Part shown: piece after piece, positions 28,003-36,634 of the stretch
Numbering within the stretch: the first letter of the stretch is position 1
Layout: every line of letters begins with the position of its first letter
Source of the DNA: Sarcina sp034439435
GTDB taxonomy: Bacteria; Bacillota; Clostridia; Clostridiales; Clostridiaceae
NCBI RefSeq assembly: GCF_034439435.1
Contig: NZ_JAPCKJ010000002.1
Location: 248,001-312,000, forward strand
Length of the DNA stretch: 64,000 nt
Direction: 5' to 3'
Notes under the pieces: model-generated
Told to the model about the DNA's origin: nothing
The model's database searches: none
Seen by the model: only the letters and a program-made list of their open reading frames with translations
Program-made: the position numbers and the translations under genes

Positions 28003-30069
28003 TTAAACTATACCTAACATTGTTATTAATATATCTATAACTTTTATAGCTATAAATGGAGCTATAATACCTCCTAGACCATATACAAACAAGTTCCTTG
28101 ATAATAGATTATTAGCTGAAACTTCTCTATATTTAACACCCTTAAGCGCTAATGGAATTAAAGCGATTATGATAAAAGCATTATATATAACAGCAGATAG
28201 TATTGCACTTTCTGGACTACTTAATCCCATAATATTCAACTTTGAAAGCTCAGGAAATAGTCCTATAAAAAGTGGAGGAATTATAGCAAAATATTTTGCT
28301 ATATCATTTGCTATACTAAAAGTTGTAAGTGCTCCTCTAGTCATAAGAAGTTGTTTTCCAATTCTTACTATATCTATTAATTTAGTTGGTGATGAATCTA
28401 AATCAACCATATTCCCAGCTTCTTTAGCTGCTTGTGTTCCTGTATTCATAGCTACCGCCACGTCTGCCTGTGCTAAGGCTGGTGCATCATTAGTTCCATC
28501 TCCAGTCATAGCTACTAAATGTCCCTTCTTTTGAAAGTCTCTTATCATATTTAACTTACCTTCTGGAGTAGCTTCTGCTAAAAAATCATCTACCCCAGCC
28601 TCTGCTGCAATTGCCGCCGCAGTAAGTGGATTATCTCCAGTTATCATTATTGTCTTTATTCCCATTTTTCTTAAATCAGAAAATTTTTCTTTAACCCCTC
28701 TTTTTACTATGTCTTTTAGATATATTATTCCTAGAATTTTATAATTTTTAGCCACTACTAAGGGTGTCCCCCCCTTTTTAGCAATCTCTTCAACCTTTTT
28801 TTCACATTCCTCAGAAAAAACTCCGCCATTTTCAGTTATATATTTTTTTATGGAATCTGCTGATCCTTTTCTTATTTCATCTCCATTAAAATCAACTCCA
28901 CTCATTCTTGTTTTAGCAGTGAATTCAATAAAATTAGCATTTGAAGAACTTAAATTTCTTCCTCTAATTCCGAACTGTTCCTTTGCTAAGATAACTATAC
29001 TTCTTCCTTCTGGAGTTTCATCTGCTAAAGATGATAACTGAGCAGCATCTGCAAGTTCTTCTATATCAACTCCATCTACAGGTAAAAACTCACTAGCTTG
29101 TCTATTTCCTAAAGTAATTGTACCAGTCTTATCTAGCATTAAAATATCAACATCCCCTGCAGCTTCGATAGCTCTTCCACTCATAGCTAGTACATTAGCT
29201 TGATTTAATCTACTCATTCCAGCTATTCCAATAGCAGAAAGTAAAGCTCCTATTGTCGTAGGTGCAAGGCAAACTAGTAAAGCTAGTAATGAAGTTACTG
29301 AAGTACTATTTATAACTCCACTCTGATTTGAAGCAAATTCCGAATAAGCATATAATGATACTGTAACAACTAAAAATATTATTGTAAGAGAAACTAATAA
29401 TATTTGAAGTGCTATTTCATTTGGAGTTTTCTTTCTAGATGCTCCCTCTACCATAGCTATCATTTTGTCCATAAAACTTTCTCCAGGATTATTACTTACC
29501 TTAATCACTATATAGTCTGATATAACTTGAGTTCCACCAGTTACAGCACTCCTATCTCCACCACTTTCTCTTATAACAGGGGCTGATTCGCCTGTTATTG
29601 CACTCTCATCCACTGATGCTGCTCCATAAATTACATCTCCGTCAGCTGGTATTTGCTCTCCAGCTTTTACTATTATTAAGTCTCCTTTTCTTAACTCAGT
29701 TGAATTAACCTTACTAACTCTTTCCTTTGTTTCTATAGAATCTATTCTATTAGCTGAAATATCTTTTTTAGCAGAACGTAAAGCATCAGCTTGTGCCTTT
29801 CCTCTACCTTCTGCAATAGCTTCAGCAAAATTAGCAAATAAAACAGTAAACCAAAGTAAAATCGAAATTCCTAATATAAAAGATGGCGAGTTATCTTTTA
29901 TTCCGAATAATGAAAATATATATAAACCGGTTGTTAATATAGAAGCTATATATACTATAAACATTACTGGATTTTGTAATTGAATCTTTGGATTTAATTT
30001 TATAAAAGAATCTTTTATAGCTCTTTTAATCATTTTTCTATTAAATAAAGAATTTTCTTTCTCCTTCAT
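28003..30069 (-). CDS. kdpB: K+-transporting P-type ATPase catalytic subunit KdpB
   Basis: 688 aa. P-type ATPase with TGES at about 155, phosphorylated Asp in LDKTGTITLGN (about 312), and TGDGTNDAPALAQADV hinge near 520. About seven membrane helices. It hydrolyses ATP to drive K+ through KdpA. The ATG at 30069 is chosen (AAGGAGGAG upstream). An in-frame TTG 21 bp earlier overlaps kdpA but has no Shine-Dalgarno. Confidence 0.95.
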   Translation of the reverse strand: MKEKENSLFNRKMIKRAIKDSFIKLNPKIQLQNPVMFIVYIASILTTGLYIFSLFGIKDNSPSFILGISILLWFTVLFANFAEAIAEGRGKAQADALRSAKKDISANRIDSIETKERVSKVNSTELRKGDLIIVKAGEQIPADGDVIYGAASVDESAITGESAPVIRESGGDRSAVTGGTQVISDYIVIKVSNNPGESFMDKMIAMVEGASRKKTPNEIALQILLVSLTIIFLVVTVSLYAYSEFASNQSGVINSTSVTSLLALLVCLAPTTIGALLSAIGIAGMSRLNQANVLAMSGRAIEAAGDVDILMLDKTGTITLGNRQASEFLPVDGVDIEELADAAQLSSLADETPEGRSIVILAKEQFGIRGRNLSSSNANFIEFTAKTRMSGVDFNGDEIRKGSADSIKKYITENGGVFSEECEKKVEEIAKKGGTPLVVAKNYKILGIIYLKDIVKRGVKEKFSDLRKMGIKTIMITGDNPLTAAAIAAEAGVDDFLAEATPEGKLNMIRDFQKKGHLVAMTGDGTNDAPALAQADVAVAMNTGTQAAKEAGNMVDLDSSPTKLIDIVRIGKQLLMTRGALTTFSIANDIAKYFAIIPPLFIGLFPELSKLNIMGLSSPESAILSAVIYNAFIIIALIPLALKGVKYREVSANNLLSRNLFVYGLGGIIAPFIAIKVIDILITMLGIV

Positions 30070-30082
30070 ATTTTTCTCCTCC

Positions 30083-31819
30083 TTAAGCAATCATTTGCAA
30101 AAACTCAGCTATTGGGCCTAAAGCAAGCGCTGGGAAAAAGCTTAAAGCACCTACTAATAGAACTACAAAAATTAATAAACCTATAAATAATAAATTATGA
30201 GTTGGTAATGTTCCGATACTAGTTGCAACTTTTTTCTTTTTAACTAAAGAACCTGCAATAGCAAGTGTAGCAATCATAGGAACAAACCTAACAAATAGCA
30301 TTATTAATCCTATAGTTACATTTATAAATACCGTGTTAGCACTTAGTCCAGCAAAGGCTGATCCATTATTTCCTCCTGCAGAAGAATAGGCATATAAAAT
30401 TTCTGAAAAGCCATGTGTACCTGAATTAGTTAAGCTATTTATTACTTCTGGATTAATAGCTGCTAATGCACTTCCTATAAGAATAGCAATAGGAGTTGCT
30501 AAACATATAAGCATAGCCATCTTCATCTCATAAGGTTCTATTTTTTTACCTAAATATTCTGGTGTCCTTCCAACCATAAGCCCTGCTATAAATACAGTTA
30601 TTATTGCAAATGCTATCATTCCGTAAAGTCCACATCCAACACCACCAAACACAACTTCTCCAAGTTGCATTAAAAGCATTGTAATCATTCCTCCTATTGG
30701 AGTAAAACTATCATGCATAGAATTTACAGAACCATTAGATGCCGCTGTAGTAAACGCTGCCCACGTACTAGAGCCAACTACTCCAAACCTACTTTCTTTA
30801 CCTTCCATATTCCCCCCACCTTGATCTATATAGCCTAGATTTACGGCTCCATCCTGAGCTAATTGTGGTGTTCCACTAGCTTCACTTATTCCAATTATGC
30901 ATAGTGCAACAACAAGTAAGGTAAACATAGCTATAAATATGGCTTTTCCTTGTCTTTTATCCTTTACATTTCTACCAAAAGTAAAGCAAAGAGACGCAGG
31001 TATTAAAAGTATAGATAACATTTCTAATAAATTTGAAAAGGCTGTTGGATTTTCTAAAGGATGTGCTGAGTTTACTCCAAAGAATCCCCCACCATTAGTT
31101 CCTAACTGTTTTATAGCTACCTGACTGGCTGCTGGTCCTTGAGGAACTATTTGACTAGTAACTATACTCCCATCATCTAAAACAATTTCTTCTAAAAGAG
31201 CTACCTCTTCATAAGATTTAAAATTTTGTACTGTTCCCTGTGAAACTAATAATATTGAAAGAACTATTGAAAAAGGAACTAATAAATAAAGAACACTCTT
31301 CGTTAAATCTCTCCAAAAATTCCCTAATTCATTTTTATTTACTCTTGTAAATCCTCTTATTAAAGCAAATAAAACAGCAATTCCAGTTCCTGCTGATAAA
31401 AAGTTTTGAACTGTCAAGCCAAGCATCTGAGTTAAATAACTTAATTGACTTTCACCAGAATAAGCCTGCCAATTTGTATTTGTAATAAAACTAGCTGTTG
31501 TATTAAAACTTAAATCCCATGAAGTTCCTTCTATTCCTTCAGGATTTAATGGCAATACTCCTTGGAACAAATTCAAAATAAACAAGAATATAAAGCCTAT
31601 AGCACTGAATGCTAAAACTGACATTGAATATTTCTTCCAGTCCATCTCCTCTTCATTAATTCCTAGTACCTTATATATAAAGTTTTCACAAGGTAATATT
31701 AATTTTGATAAAAATACCTTTTCTCCATTCATGACTTTTCCAATATATTTTCCTAATGGAATCGCTAATAAAACTAAGATTATTAAGTATAACGAATATT
31801 GTAAAATTGCATTACTCAT
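30083..31819 (-). CDS. kdpA: K+-transporting ATPase channel-like subunit KdpA
   Basis: 578 aa, about ten membrane helices. The K+-selectivity loops are visible: NTNWQAYSGE, QLGTNGGGFFGVNSAHP and GTHGFSEILYAYSSA with NNGSAF. It binds and passes K+. ATG after AGGGGGGAT. Its start overlaps the kdpF stop by 8 bp. Confidence 0.95.
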   Translation of the reverse strand: MSNAILQYSLYLIILVLLAIPLGKYIGKVMNGEKVFLSKLILPCENFIYKVLGINEEEMDWKKYSMSVLAFSAIGFIFLFILNLFQGVLPLNPEGIEGTSWDLSFNTTASFITNTNWQAYSGESQLSYLTQMLGLTVQNFLSAGTGIAVLFALIRGFTRVNKNELGNFWRDLTKSVLYLLVPFSIVLSILLVSQGTVQNFKSYEEVALLEEIVLDDGSIVTSQIVPQGPAASQVAIKQLGTNGGGFFGVNSAHPLENPTAFSNLLEMLSILLIPASLCFTFGRNVKDKRQGKAIFIAMFTLLVVALCIIGISEASGTPQLAQDGAVNLGYIDQGGGNMEGKESRFGVVGSSTWAAFTTAASNGSVNSMHDSFTPIGGMITMLLMQLGEVVFGGVGCGLYGMIAFAIITVFIAGLMVGRTPEYLGKKIEPYEMKMAMLICLATPIAILIGSALAAINPEVINSLTNSGTHGFSEILYAYSSAGGNNGSAFAGLSANTVFINVTIGLIMLFVRFVPMIATLAIAGSLVKKKKVATSIGTLPTHNLLFIGLLIFVVLLVGALSFFPALALGPIAEFLQMIA

Positions 31820-31904
31820 TTCTATCCCCCCTAAGCAATATATACCAAAGATAAATAAATAATATTAAGGATGCTAATCCCATAATGATTAAAATGAATT
31901 TCAT
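31812..31904 (-). CDS. kdpF: KdpF small membrane subunit (30 aa)
   Basis: 30 aa: a single hydrophobic helix (MKFILIIMGLASLILFIYLW) with a short basic/acidic tail, exactly the size and position of KdpF before kdpA. AAAGGGGGAAAG precedes the ATG. KdpF stabilises the KdpABC complex. Confidence 0.8.
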   Translation of the reverse strand: MKFILIIMGLASLILFIYLWYILLRGDRNE

Positions 31905-31929
31905 CTTTCTTTCCCCCTTTCCTTAATTT

Positions 31930-31998
31930 ATTATATTTAAAAACATATTAAGATGGCGTTAGAGTTTTATTTGTTAGTATTAAGATTGTATAAAGATT
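31930..31998 (-). promoter_or_regulatory. kdp promoter with phased 11-bp repeats (candidate KdpE site)
   Basis: Read on the + strand, GTATTAAGATT (31977-31987) and GTATAAAGATT (31988-31998) are tandem 11-bp repeats. A third, CATATTAAGAT (31944-31954), lies 33 bp away, so all three share helical phase. A minus-strand TATAAT is at 31930-31935 with no good -35, as expected for an activator-dependent promoter. Confidence 0.5.
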
Positions 31999-32023
31999 AA
32001 TTTTTATAAGATTTTATTGAAAA

Positions 32024-32061
32024 TAAAAAAGAGCCTTTAAGAATTTAATTTAAAGACTCTT
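32024..32061 (-). terminator. terminator upstream of kdp
   Basis: AAGAG-C-CTTTAA (32029-32040) pairs with TTAAAG-A-CTCTT (32050-32061), and the minus strand continues with TTTTTT. No gene of normal size lies upstream on this strand. It ends either a small unseen transcript (a 12-codon frame, MRILKKHRHKRK, lies just before it) or a kdp leader. Confidence 0.6.
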
Positions 32062-32227
32062 AATATTTACTTTCTTTTATGTCTATGCTTTTTCAAGATC
32101 CTCATTTTAATTACAGAATAAAATTCACTACATAGTATAGAAAGTTTATAGAATTAATATATTACTTTTTATGTTCTTATTAATATATGAGCCTATGAAC
32201 TACATGCACTTTATTAATAAGTATTTA

Positions 32228-32256
32228 TTGACATTCGATAAGAAAATGTTTATAAT
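32228..32256 (+). promoter_or_regulatory. consensus sigma-A promoter for DUF2975/HTH genes
   Basis: TTGACA (32228-32233), 17-bp spacer, TATAAT (32251-32256): a perfect consensus about 36 bp upstream of the DUF2975 start. Confidence 0.85.
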
Positions 32257-32292
32257 TTCTTCATAATATAAAATTGAAATGGGGTACTAAAA

Positions 32293-32781
32293 TTGAAAAG
32301 TAATATTACTTCAAAAATATTAGACTATGTAGTAGCACTGGGAATTATTTTAACTATATTAGTTCTTATAGGAACACCTTTATTGTTAACTGCACTTTTT
32401 AAGAGCCATTTTTCTATGGTAGACTCTCCTTTAATATGGACTGTGACTATATGTATTTATATTTGTGCTATTCCTTATATATTAGCTTTATTTAAAGTAA
32501 AAACAATATGTCATTTGATAAAGAAAGAAAATCCTTTTTCATTTAAGATAGTTAAATCACTACAAATTATTTGTATTTGCTCTTTTTCTGAAATAATAAC
32601 ATTTTCTTTAACTTCTATTTATTTAAAATATTCAATAGATTTCTTTGAAAAAACTATAATAGCACCTCCTATATTAATAATATCTTTTATATGTGTTACC
32701 ATAGGTTTATTATGTATGGTTCTTGCTAGATTATTTGAAAGATTTATTGAGATTAAAGAAGAAAATGATAAAACGATTTAG
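32293..32781 (+). CDS. DUF2975 membrane protein
   Basis: 162 aa with four membrane helices (about 12-34, 50-70, 92-112 and 125-148). The layout, and the next gene encoding a small HTH protein, are typical of DUF2975 pairs in Firmicutes. TTG start with ATGGGGTA upstream. Function is unknown, probably a membrane partner of the HTH regulator. Confidence 0.75.
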   Translation: MKSNITSKILDYVVALGIILTILVLIGTPLLLTALFKSHFSMVDSPLIWTVTICIYICAIPYILALFKVKTICHLIKKENPFSFKIVKSLQIICICSFSEIITFSLTSIYLKYSIDFFEKTIIAPPILIISFICVTIGLLCMVLARLFERFIEIKEENDKTI

Positions 32782-32793
32782 GAGGATTAAAAC

Positions 32794-33018
32794 ATGCCAA
32801 TTCTTGTGAATTTAGATGTAATGATGGCTAAAAGAAAAATCAGTTCTACAGAACTATCAGAAAAGATGGGAATAACAATGGCTAATCTTTCTATTTTAAA
32901 AAATAATAAGGCTAAAGCTGTTAGATTTTCAACCTTAAATTCTTTATGTGAAATATTAAAATGTCAACCAGGAGATATTTTAGAATATGTAGAAGAGGAT
33001 GATGAAAGATTAAGATAG
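32794..33018 (+). CDS. small XRE-type HTH regulator (YozG-like)
   Basis: 74 aa, almost only a Cro/C1 helix-turn-helix domain (KISSTELSEKMGITMANLSILKNNKAKAVRF) and the CQPGDILEYVEED tail typical of YozG-like regulators. TAGGAGG precedes the ATG. It is 12 bp after the DUF2975 gene and probably regulates that operon. Confidence 0.85.
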   Translation: MPILVNLDVMMAKRKISSTELSEKMGITMANLSILKNNKAKAVRFSTLNSLCEILKCQPGDILEYVEEDDERLR

Positions 33019-33050
33019 GTAGATAATAAATTATTATCCACCTATCTTAA
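33011..33050. terminator. bidirectional terminator
   Basis: TAAGATAGGT stem with ACCTATCTTA and an inner GATAATAA/TTATTATC pairing. It overlaps the end of the HTH gene and faces the convergent pentapeptide gene. Confidence 0.8.
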
Positions 33051-33052
33051 TC

Positions 33053-33694
33053 TTATTTTATTATTATTCCTAAGAATCTACTTAATTCCAAAGCTTGGTA
33101 CGCTGTAACTACTCCACCTTTTAAGTCTTCCATATTTATATCTATATCATTTATATTGCAACTTCTAAAATCAATATCTTTAATATTTGTTCCTCTAAAT
33201 ATTGCTTCTTTAAAATCTATATTTTCTAGATTTACCTTCTTTAGTTTAGCTTCTTGAAATACAGCTCCTGTTAAATCACATTCCTTGAATTCTACCTCTT
33301 TTAAAGTACTAAAAGAAAAGTTAGAATATCTTCCTAAACAATCTTTAAAAGAAATGTTGTTTAAAGATGATTCATCAAATCTACTCCCTATTATTTTACA
33401 TCCTTTAAACTCAACTCTATAAAGTCCCCCCTCAAAAAACTCACAGTTAGACAAATCACATCTTTCAAATCTTACATCTGTCATATCTATTCTTGTAAAG
33501 CTACAATTTATGAACATAACATTTCTAAATATACATGAATCGAACTTTACTGAAGTTTGTTCTATATTCTCTATTATTGCATTTTCTATTATAACTTCTT
33601 CTAATTTTTCTTCACTTAAAATTTCTCTAGTTATATCTTCTATTTTATTTAATTCTAAAGGAATCTTAGGTAATTGCATTTTAAAAACTTTCAT
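33053..33694 (-). CDS. pentapeptide-repeat protein
   Basis: 213 aa. From about residue 50 to 185 there are about 25 A(D/N)LXX-like five-residue repeats with aromatic or Leu centres (for example FRNVMFINCSFTRIDMTDV), predicting a right-handed quadrilateral beta helix. The N-terminus (1-45) is helical. The ATG at 33694 is chosen because TAGGAGA lies 8 bp upstream. Function is unknown. Some family members mimic DNA and protect gyrase, but nothing here shows that. Confidence 0.85.
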   Translation of the reverse strand: MKVFKMQLPKIPLELNKIEDITREILSEEKLEEVIIENAIIENIEQTSVKFDSCIFRNVMFINCSFTRIDMTDVRFERCDLSNCEFFEGGLYRVEFKGCKIIGSRFDESSLNNISFKDCLGRYSNFSFSTLKEVEFKECDLTGAVFQEAKLKKVNLENIDFKEAIFRGTNIKDIDFRSCNINDIDINMEDLKGGVVTAYQALELSRFLGIIIK

Positions 33695-33789
33695 ACTTAT
33701 GTCTCCTAAAATAAAATTTCTATATAATTTGTTCATCTATATTAAGTATTACACATACAACTTAAATTTAGAAGTTTATAAATATCTTT

Positions 33790-33981
33790 CTAATTAGCTT
33801 TATTCTTTAATAAATCCTTATATCTATGATTTTCTTTAAGAAAATCATATTTAGAGTCATTTAAAATTATATCTATTCCTTGTTCAATGTAACCTTTTGA
33901 TAAATTCTTTTATTTTAAATCCAATAGATTAAAGTATTTATTCTCACTTAATAAGTTTTTATTACTTAATTCCTTATATAA
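33790..33981 (-). pseudogene. frameshifted remnant of a short protein gene
   Basis: Two adjoining reading frames on the minus strand look protein-coding. The first reads LYKELSNKNLLSENKYFNLL and runs to a stop. A second frame shifted by one continues KGYIEQGIDIILNDSKYDF and ends KDLLKNKAN at 33790. No start codon with a ribosome-binding site is visible. It is probably the decayed 3' end of a lost gene of unknown family. Confidence 0.4.
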
Positions 33982-34007
33982 CTATTGATAATTAGTTAAT
34001 AAAATAA

Positions 34008-34040
34008 AAAAGAAGTAATATGAACCATATTACTTCTTTT
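34008..34040 (-). terminator. terminator of the YdcF-type gene
   Basis: AGAAGTAATATG (34011-34022) pairs with CATATTACTTCT (34026-34037) around a 3-nt loop; T-rich on the minus strand. Confidence 0.85.
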
Positions 34041-34042
34041 TT

Positions 34043-34819
34043 TTATCTAGTTTCTTTTCCTAAAATATTACTTAAAATCAAGTAATGCTCTTCTATTTCC
34101 TTTGGTATATCAATATGTTCTATATAATTTGCTCCTTTAGGTCCATATCCATTTTCATCATCTCTAAGTCTTGGTATTTCTCCAAGAATAAGTTCTTCAT
34201 ACCTATCTAAACTCCATATTCCATCAACTTCACTATTATCAAACTCCAAATTTTCATTTAATATTGGTATAAATGGAGCATAATTTAAGACTTTAACGTT
34301 ATCTTTATTTTTTAAAACTTTTAAAAATCCTAAATATGTTCTAAGTTGCATTGTAGGATCTTGTATAAGTAATAATGAATCATAGTTAATATCTAATCTA
34401 TCTAAAATTTCTATGGCTTTTATTGCATTATCACCACAATTAGTTGATTTATTCTCTATAATTATATCTTCCTTTGGCACGTTAAAATATTTTAATATTA
34501 TTTCATATATAATATCTGCTTCAGCTTTATCATAAGTTTTTATATCACTATAATTTTTATGTTTTCTAACTGTTTCCCTAAGAAGATCAGTTGAATGGCC
34601 AATTCCTCCGCATATTAAAATTTTATTACAAAGCCTATTTTCATAAGCTTCTATAGCAACCTTAATATTATAAGTTATAGCACTTCCTAATAATATTAAA
34701 ACATCTACTTTTTCAATGCCAAAATTCTTCTTTAAAGACTCCTTAGTAAGTTGACTAAAATCTCTTTTAGCTAAAAATTGTCCTATACTATTTAAAGAAT
34801 TTATTTTATTTTTATCCAT
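34043..34819 (-). CDS. YdcF-family (DUF218) protein
   Basis: 258 aa, DUF218 fold: VDVLILLGSA (about 38-47), ILICGGIGHS (about 62), EADIIYEIILKYFNVPKEDIIIENKSTNCGDN with the conserved E and TNxxxN motif (about 95-128), and LLIQDPTMQLR. E. coli YdcF binds S-adenosylmethionine; the role of the soluble clostridial relatives is unknown. No membrane anchor. The ATG at 34819 has TAGGAGAAG upstream. Confidence 0.75.
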   Translation of the reverse strand: MDKNKINSLNSIGQFLAKRDFSQLTKESLKKNFGIEKVDVLILLGSAITYNIKVAIEAYENRLCNKILICGGIGHSTDLLRETVRKHKNYSDIKTYDKAEADIIYEIILKYFNVPKEDIIIENKSTNCGDNAIKAIEILDRLDINYDSLLLIQDPTMQLRTYLGFLKVLKNKDNVKVLNYAPFIPILNENLEFDNSEVDGIWSLDRYEELILGEIPRLRDDENGYGPKGANYIEHIDIPKEIEEHYLILSNILGKETR

Positions 34820-34903
34820 ATCTTCTCCTAAATTTCTATTCATAAAAAATCCTGTAATAATAAAATTTACTTAATACACAATTTTTAAAGTTAATAGTTA
34901 ATC

Positions 34904-35767
34904 TTAATCTTTTTTATAATTAGTAAACTTAAGCTCTTCAAAATTCATTTTGTGATTTTTTAAATTCTCTTCTGAAATAAGCTTATAATTATTTGTCATA
35001 TCTCCATTAAATAAATATAATATTACATCTCTAAGCCTTGCATTCCATGCTCCTTCATTATGCGGTGCATCTAAGTCTTCATAAAGAACAAATTCATCCT
35101 TATATTTATACCCATTATCTAAAAGCATTTTACTTACACTTTTAACAGGCTCTGTTATAAGTCTTCCTTCTCCTGTTCCATAATCCATCCATAGTTTTAA
35201 ATCATGATGTCCATAATTTTTAATCTTTTCAAACCCATTTTCATATGCCATCCAAAAGGCCGGAGAAAGCACTCCTAACTTTGAAAAGACTTCTGGGTTT
35301 CTCATACCTATATTAAAAGTAACCATTCCACCCATAGAAGATCCTATGAGAGCATTAAATTCTCTTTCTGGCTTTGTCCTAAAATTCTTATCTATGTATG
35401 GTTTAAGCTCTTTTATTAAGAAATCCTCGTAAAGTTCACCTTTTCCTTCTACTAAATAAATTTCTTCTCCTTTATTTATAAAGTTAAAATGAGCTAATTC
35501 TCTAATCCTATCAAAATTATTTGAAATTCCTACAATTATACATTCCTCTAATAAATTATCATCAATAAGATTTTCTATAACCTTATCTACATGCCATGAT
35601 TTACCTGATAAAGACCATTCCTCAAAAAAACACTCCATACCATCATGAAAATATATAACATTATATCTTTTTTCATTTTTATCATAATCTTCTGGAAGAT
35701 ATACTAATATATCTCTATAATTCTTTAATTTACTTGCATACATATGTTTTATAACCTTTAATCTCAT
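34904..35767 (-). CDS. alpha/beta-hydrolase esterase (esterase D / Fes-like)
   Basis: 287 aa. Putative esterase family with an N-terminal DILVYLPEDYDKNEKRYNVIYFHDGM, nucleophile Ser in GSSMGGM (about residue 143), and a late His in DAPHNEGAW (about 245) that probably completes the triad. No signal peptide, so cytoplasmic. The substrate is unknown. ATG at 35767 with AGGAGGAAA upstream. It lies 84 bp upstream of the YdcF gene on the same strand. Confidence 0.8.
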   Translation of the reverse strand: MRLKVIKHMYASKLKNYRDILVYLPEDYDKNEKRYNVIYFHDGMECFFEEWSLSGKSWHVDKVIENLIDDNLLEECIIVGISNNFDRIRELAHFNFINKGEEIYLVEGKGELYEDFLIKELKPYIDKNFRTKPEREFNALIGSSMGGMVTFNIGMRNPEVFSKLGVLSPAFWMAYENGFEKIKNYGHHDLKLWMDYGTGEGRLITEPVKSVSKMLLDNGYKYKDEFVLYEDLDAPHNEGAWNARLRDVILYLFNGDMTNNYKLISEENLKNHKMNFEELKFTNYKKD

Positions 35768-35878
35768 AACAAATTTCCTCCTATACAAATTATTTTATAC
35801 AAATATGGTCTCAATTTACAATATATTTTTCTTAAAATTTTACATACTATTAATATAAAAGTTTAAGGAGTTGATTTC

Positions 35879-36034
35879 ATGAAAAGTATAAATAAAAAAG
35901 TATATACAAAAGAAAAGTATTTAGCTAATGGTAATAAAACTCAAAACCAATGGTCTAAGAATCATCTTAACACAACTATAGAAGAGCCTGCACTTAATGA
36001 AAGTGGAATAGAAGCAAAGAAAAGAGGCTTCTAA
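35879..36034 (+). CDS. small hydrophilic protein (51 aa)
   Basis: 51 aa, begins MKSINKKVYTKEKYLANG, ends EAKKRGF. AAGGAGTTGATTTC precedes the ATG. It has no membrane segment or cysteine. It resembles in style the other tiny clostridial proteins of this window. Family unknown. Confidence 0.6.
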   Translation: MKSINKKVYTKEKYLANGNKTQNQWSKNHLNTTIEEPALNESGIEAKKRGF

Positions 36035-36059
36035 GCAGTTAATAACCACTTAATTAAAA

Positions 36060-36095
36060 GGCTCTGTTTTAAGTAAATGTTGATTTTAGCTAGTC
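36060..36095 (+). repeat. dispersed repeat copy A
   Basis: GGCTCTGTTTTAAG followed by TGTTGATTTTAGCTAGTC. It is related to copies at 49397-49513, 51278-51296, 52693-52723 and 55526-55547. The form is like a transposon or MITE end. Confidence 0.5.
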
Positions 36096-36102
36096 AAAAA
36101 TT

Positions 36103-36158
36103 AAAGGTCATAATTTATGAAAGTTTAGTATCTAATAGTTTCATAAGTTATGACCTTT
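36103..36158 (-). terminator. long hairpin, probable terminator
   Basis: Twenty-base arms (36103-36122 and 36139-36158) with one mismatch. It overlaps the 3' end of the Nudix remnant. Confidence 0.65.
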
Positions 36159-36413
36159 AGTATATTCATATAAACTTATTAGTTTCTTATAATTATTAAT
36201 CGAATTTAGTCTTAAAGTTAGGATTATTATAAGATTCAAAGCAAAACATTTTTTTACTTTATGTAATTCCAGATTTGCACTTTCACTAATTATTTCAGAG
36301 GCTATATTTTTAAGTTGCTTAAATCTTTCTATATCATATACATCCTTTGAAGAAGCTAAACCTGCCTGTGCAATGGAATCTATTTCTGTAGCCCACCTTA
36401 ACCATTTTTCCAT
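36141..36413 (-). pseudogene. decayed Nudix hydrolase (N-terminal domain only)
   Basis: 90-aa frame. Residues 1-43 (WLRWATEIDSIAQAGLASS, then YDIERFKQLKNIASEI) are a clear NUDIX N-terminal domain. The rest does not match. From about residue 55 a +1 frame reads MFCFESYNNPNFKTKFD, which looks like the next part of the family (FC.E....P) and then hits stops. So a frameshift and a deletion have removed the Nudix box. GAGG precedes the ATG. Probably not functional. Confidence 0.6.
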
Positions 36414-36499
36414 ATTATAACCTCACATTTTAATTAAAAATCTTTTTATTAATTATAGTATATTTTTATTAGATTAAAGATTACATTTTACATATAATG

Positions 36500-36550
36500 C
36501 CCACTTTTACATGTTTTTTACCCAGTTATGCACAAACTATTCCATATAAT
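36500..36550 (+). promoter_or_regulatory. promoter with two phased VirR boxes
   Basis: Box 2 is CCCAGTTATGCAC (36521-36533), an exact match to the C. perfringens VirR box CCCAGTTNTNCAC as I remember it. Box 1 is CCCACTTTTACAT (36500-36512), a weaker copy 21 bp upstream with an 8-bp spacer, the spacing of known VirR targets. Downstream are TATAAT (36545-36550) and TAGAAT (36563-36568) as -10 candidates. Confidence 0.75.
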
Positions 36551-36634
36551 TTAAAATCTTGTTAGAATACATTTGTAATATCTCTTAAATGAAGTTTGTA
36601 ATATTTATTTTAATAAGTAAGGAGTTGATTTATT

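Noticed and set aside
32062..32130. 12-codon ORF MRILKKHRHKRK as a gene
   Set aside because: There is no ribosome-binding site and the length is within chance expectation. Kept only as a remark on the nearby terminator.
36141..36413. Functional 90-aa protein
   Set aside because: Only the Nudix N-terminal domain is recognisable and the next family segment is out of frame, so a remnant is more likely.
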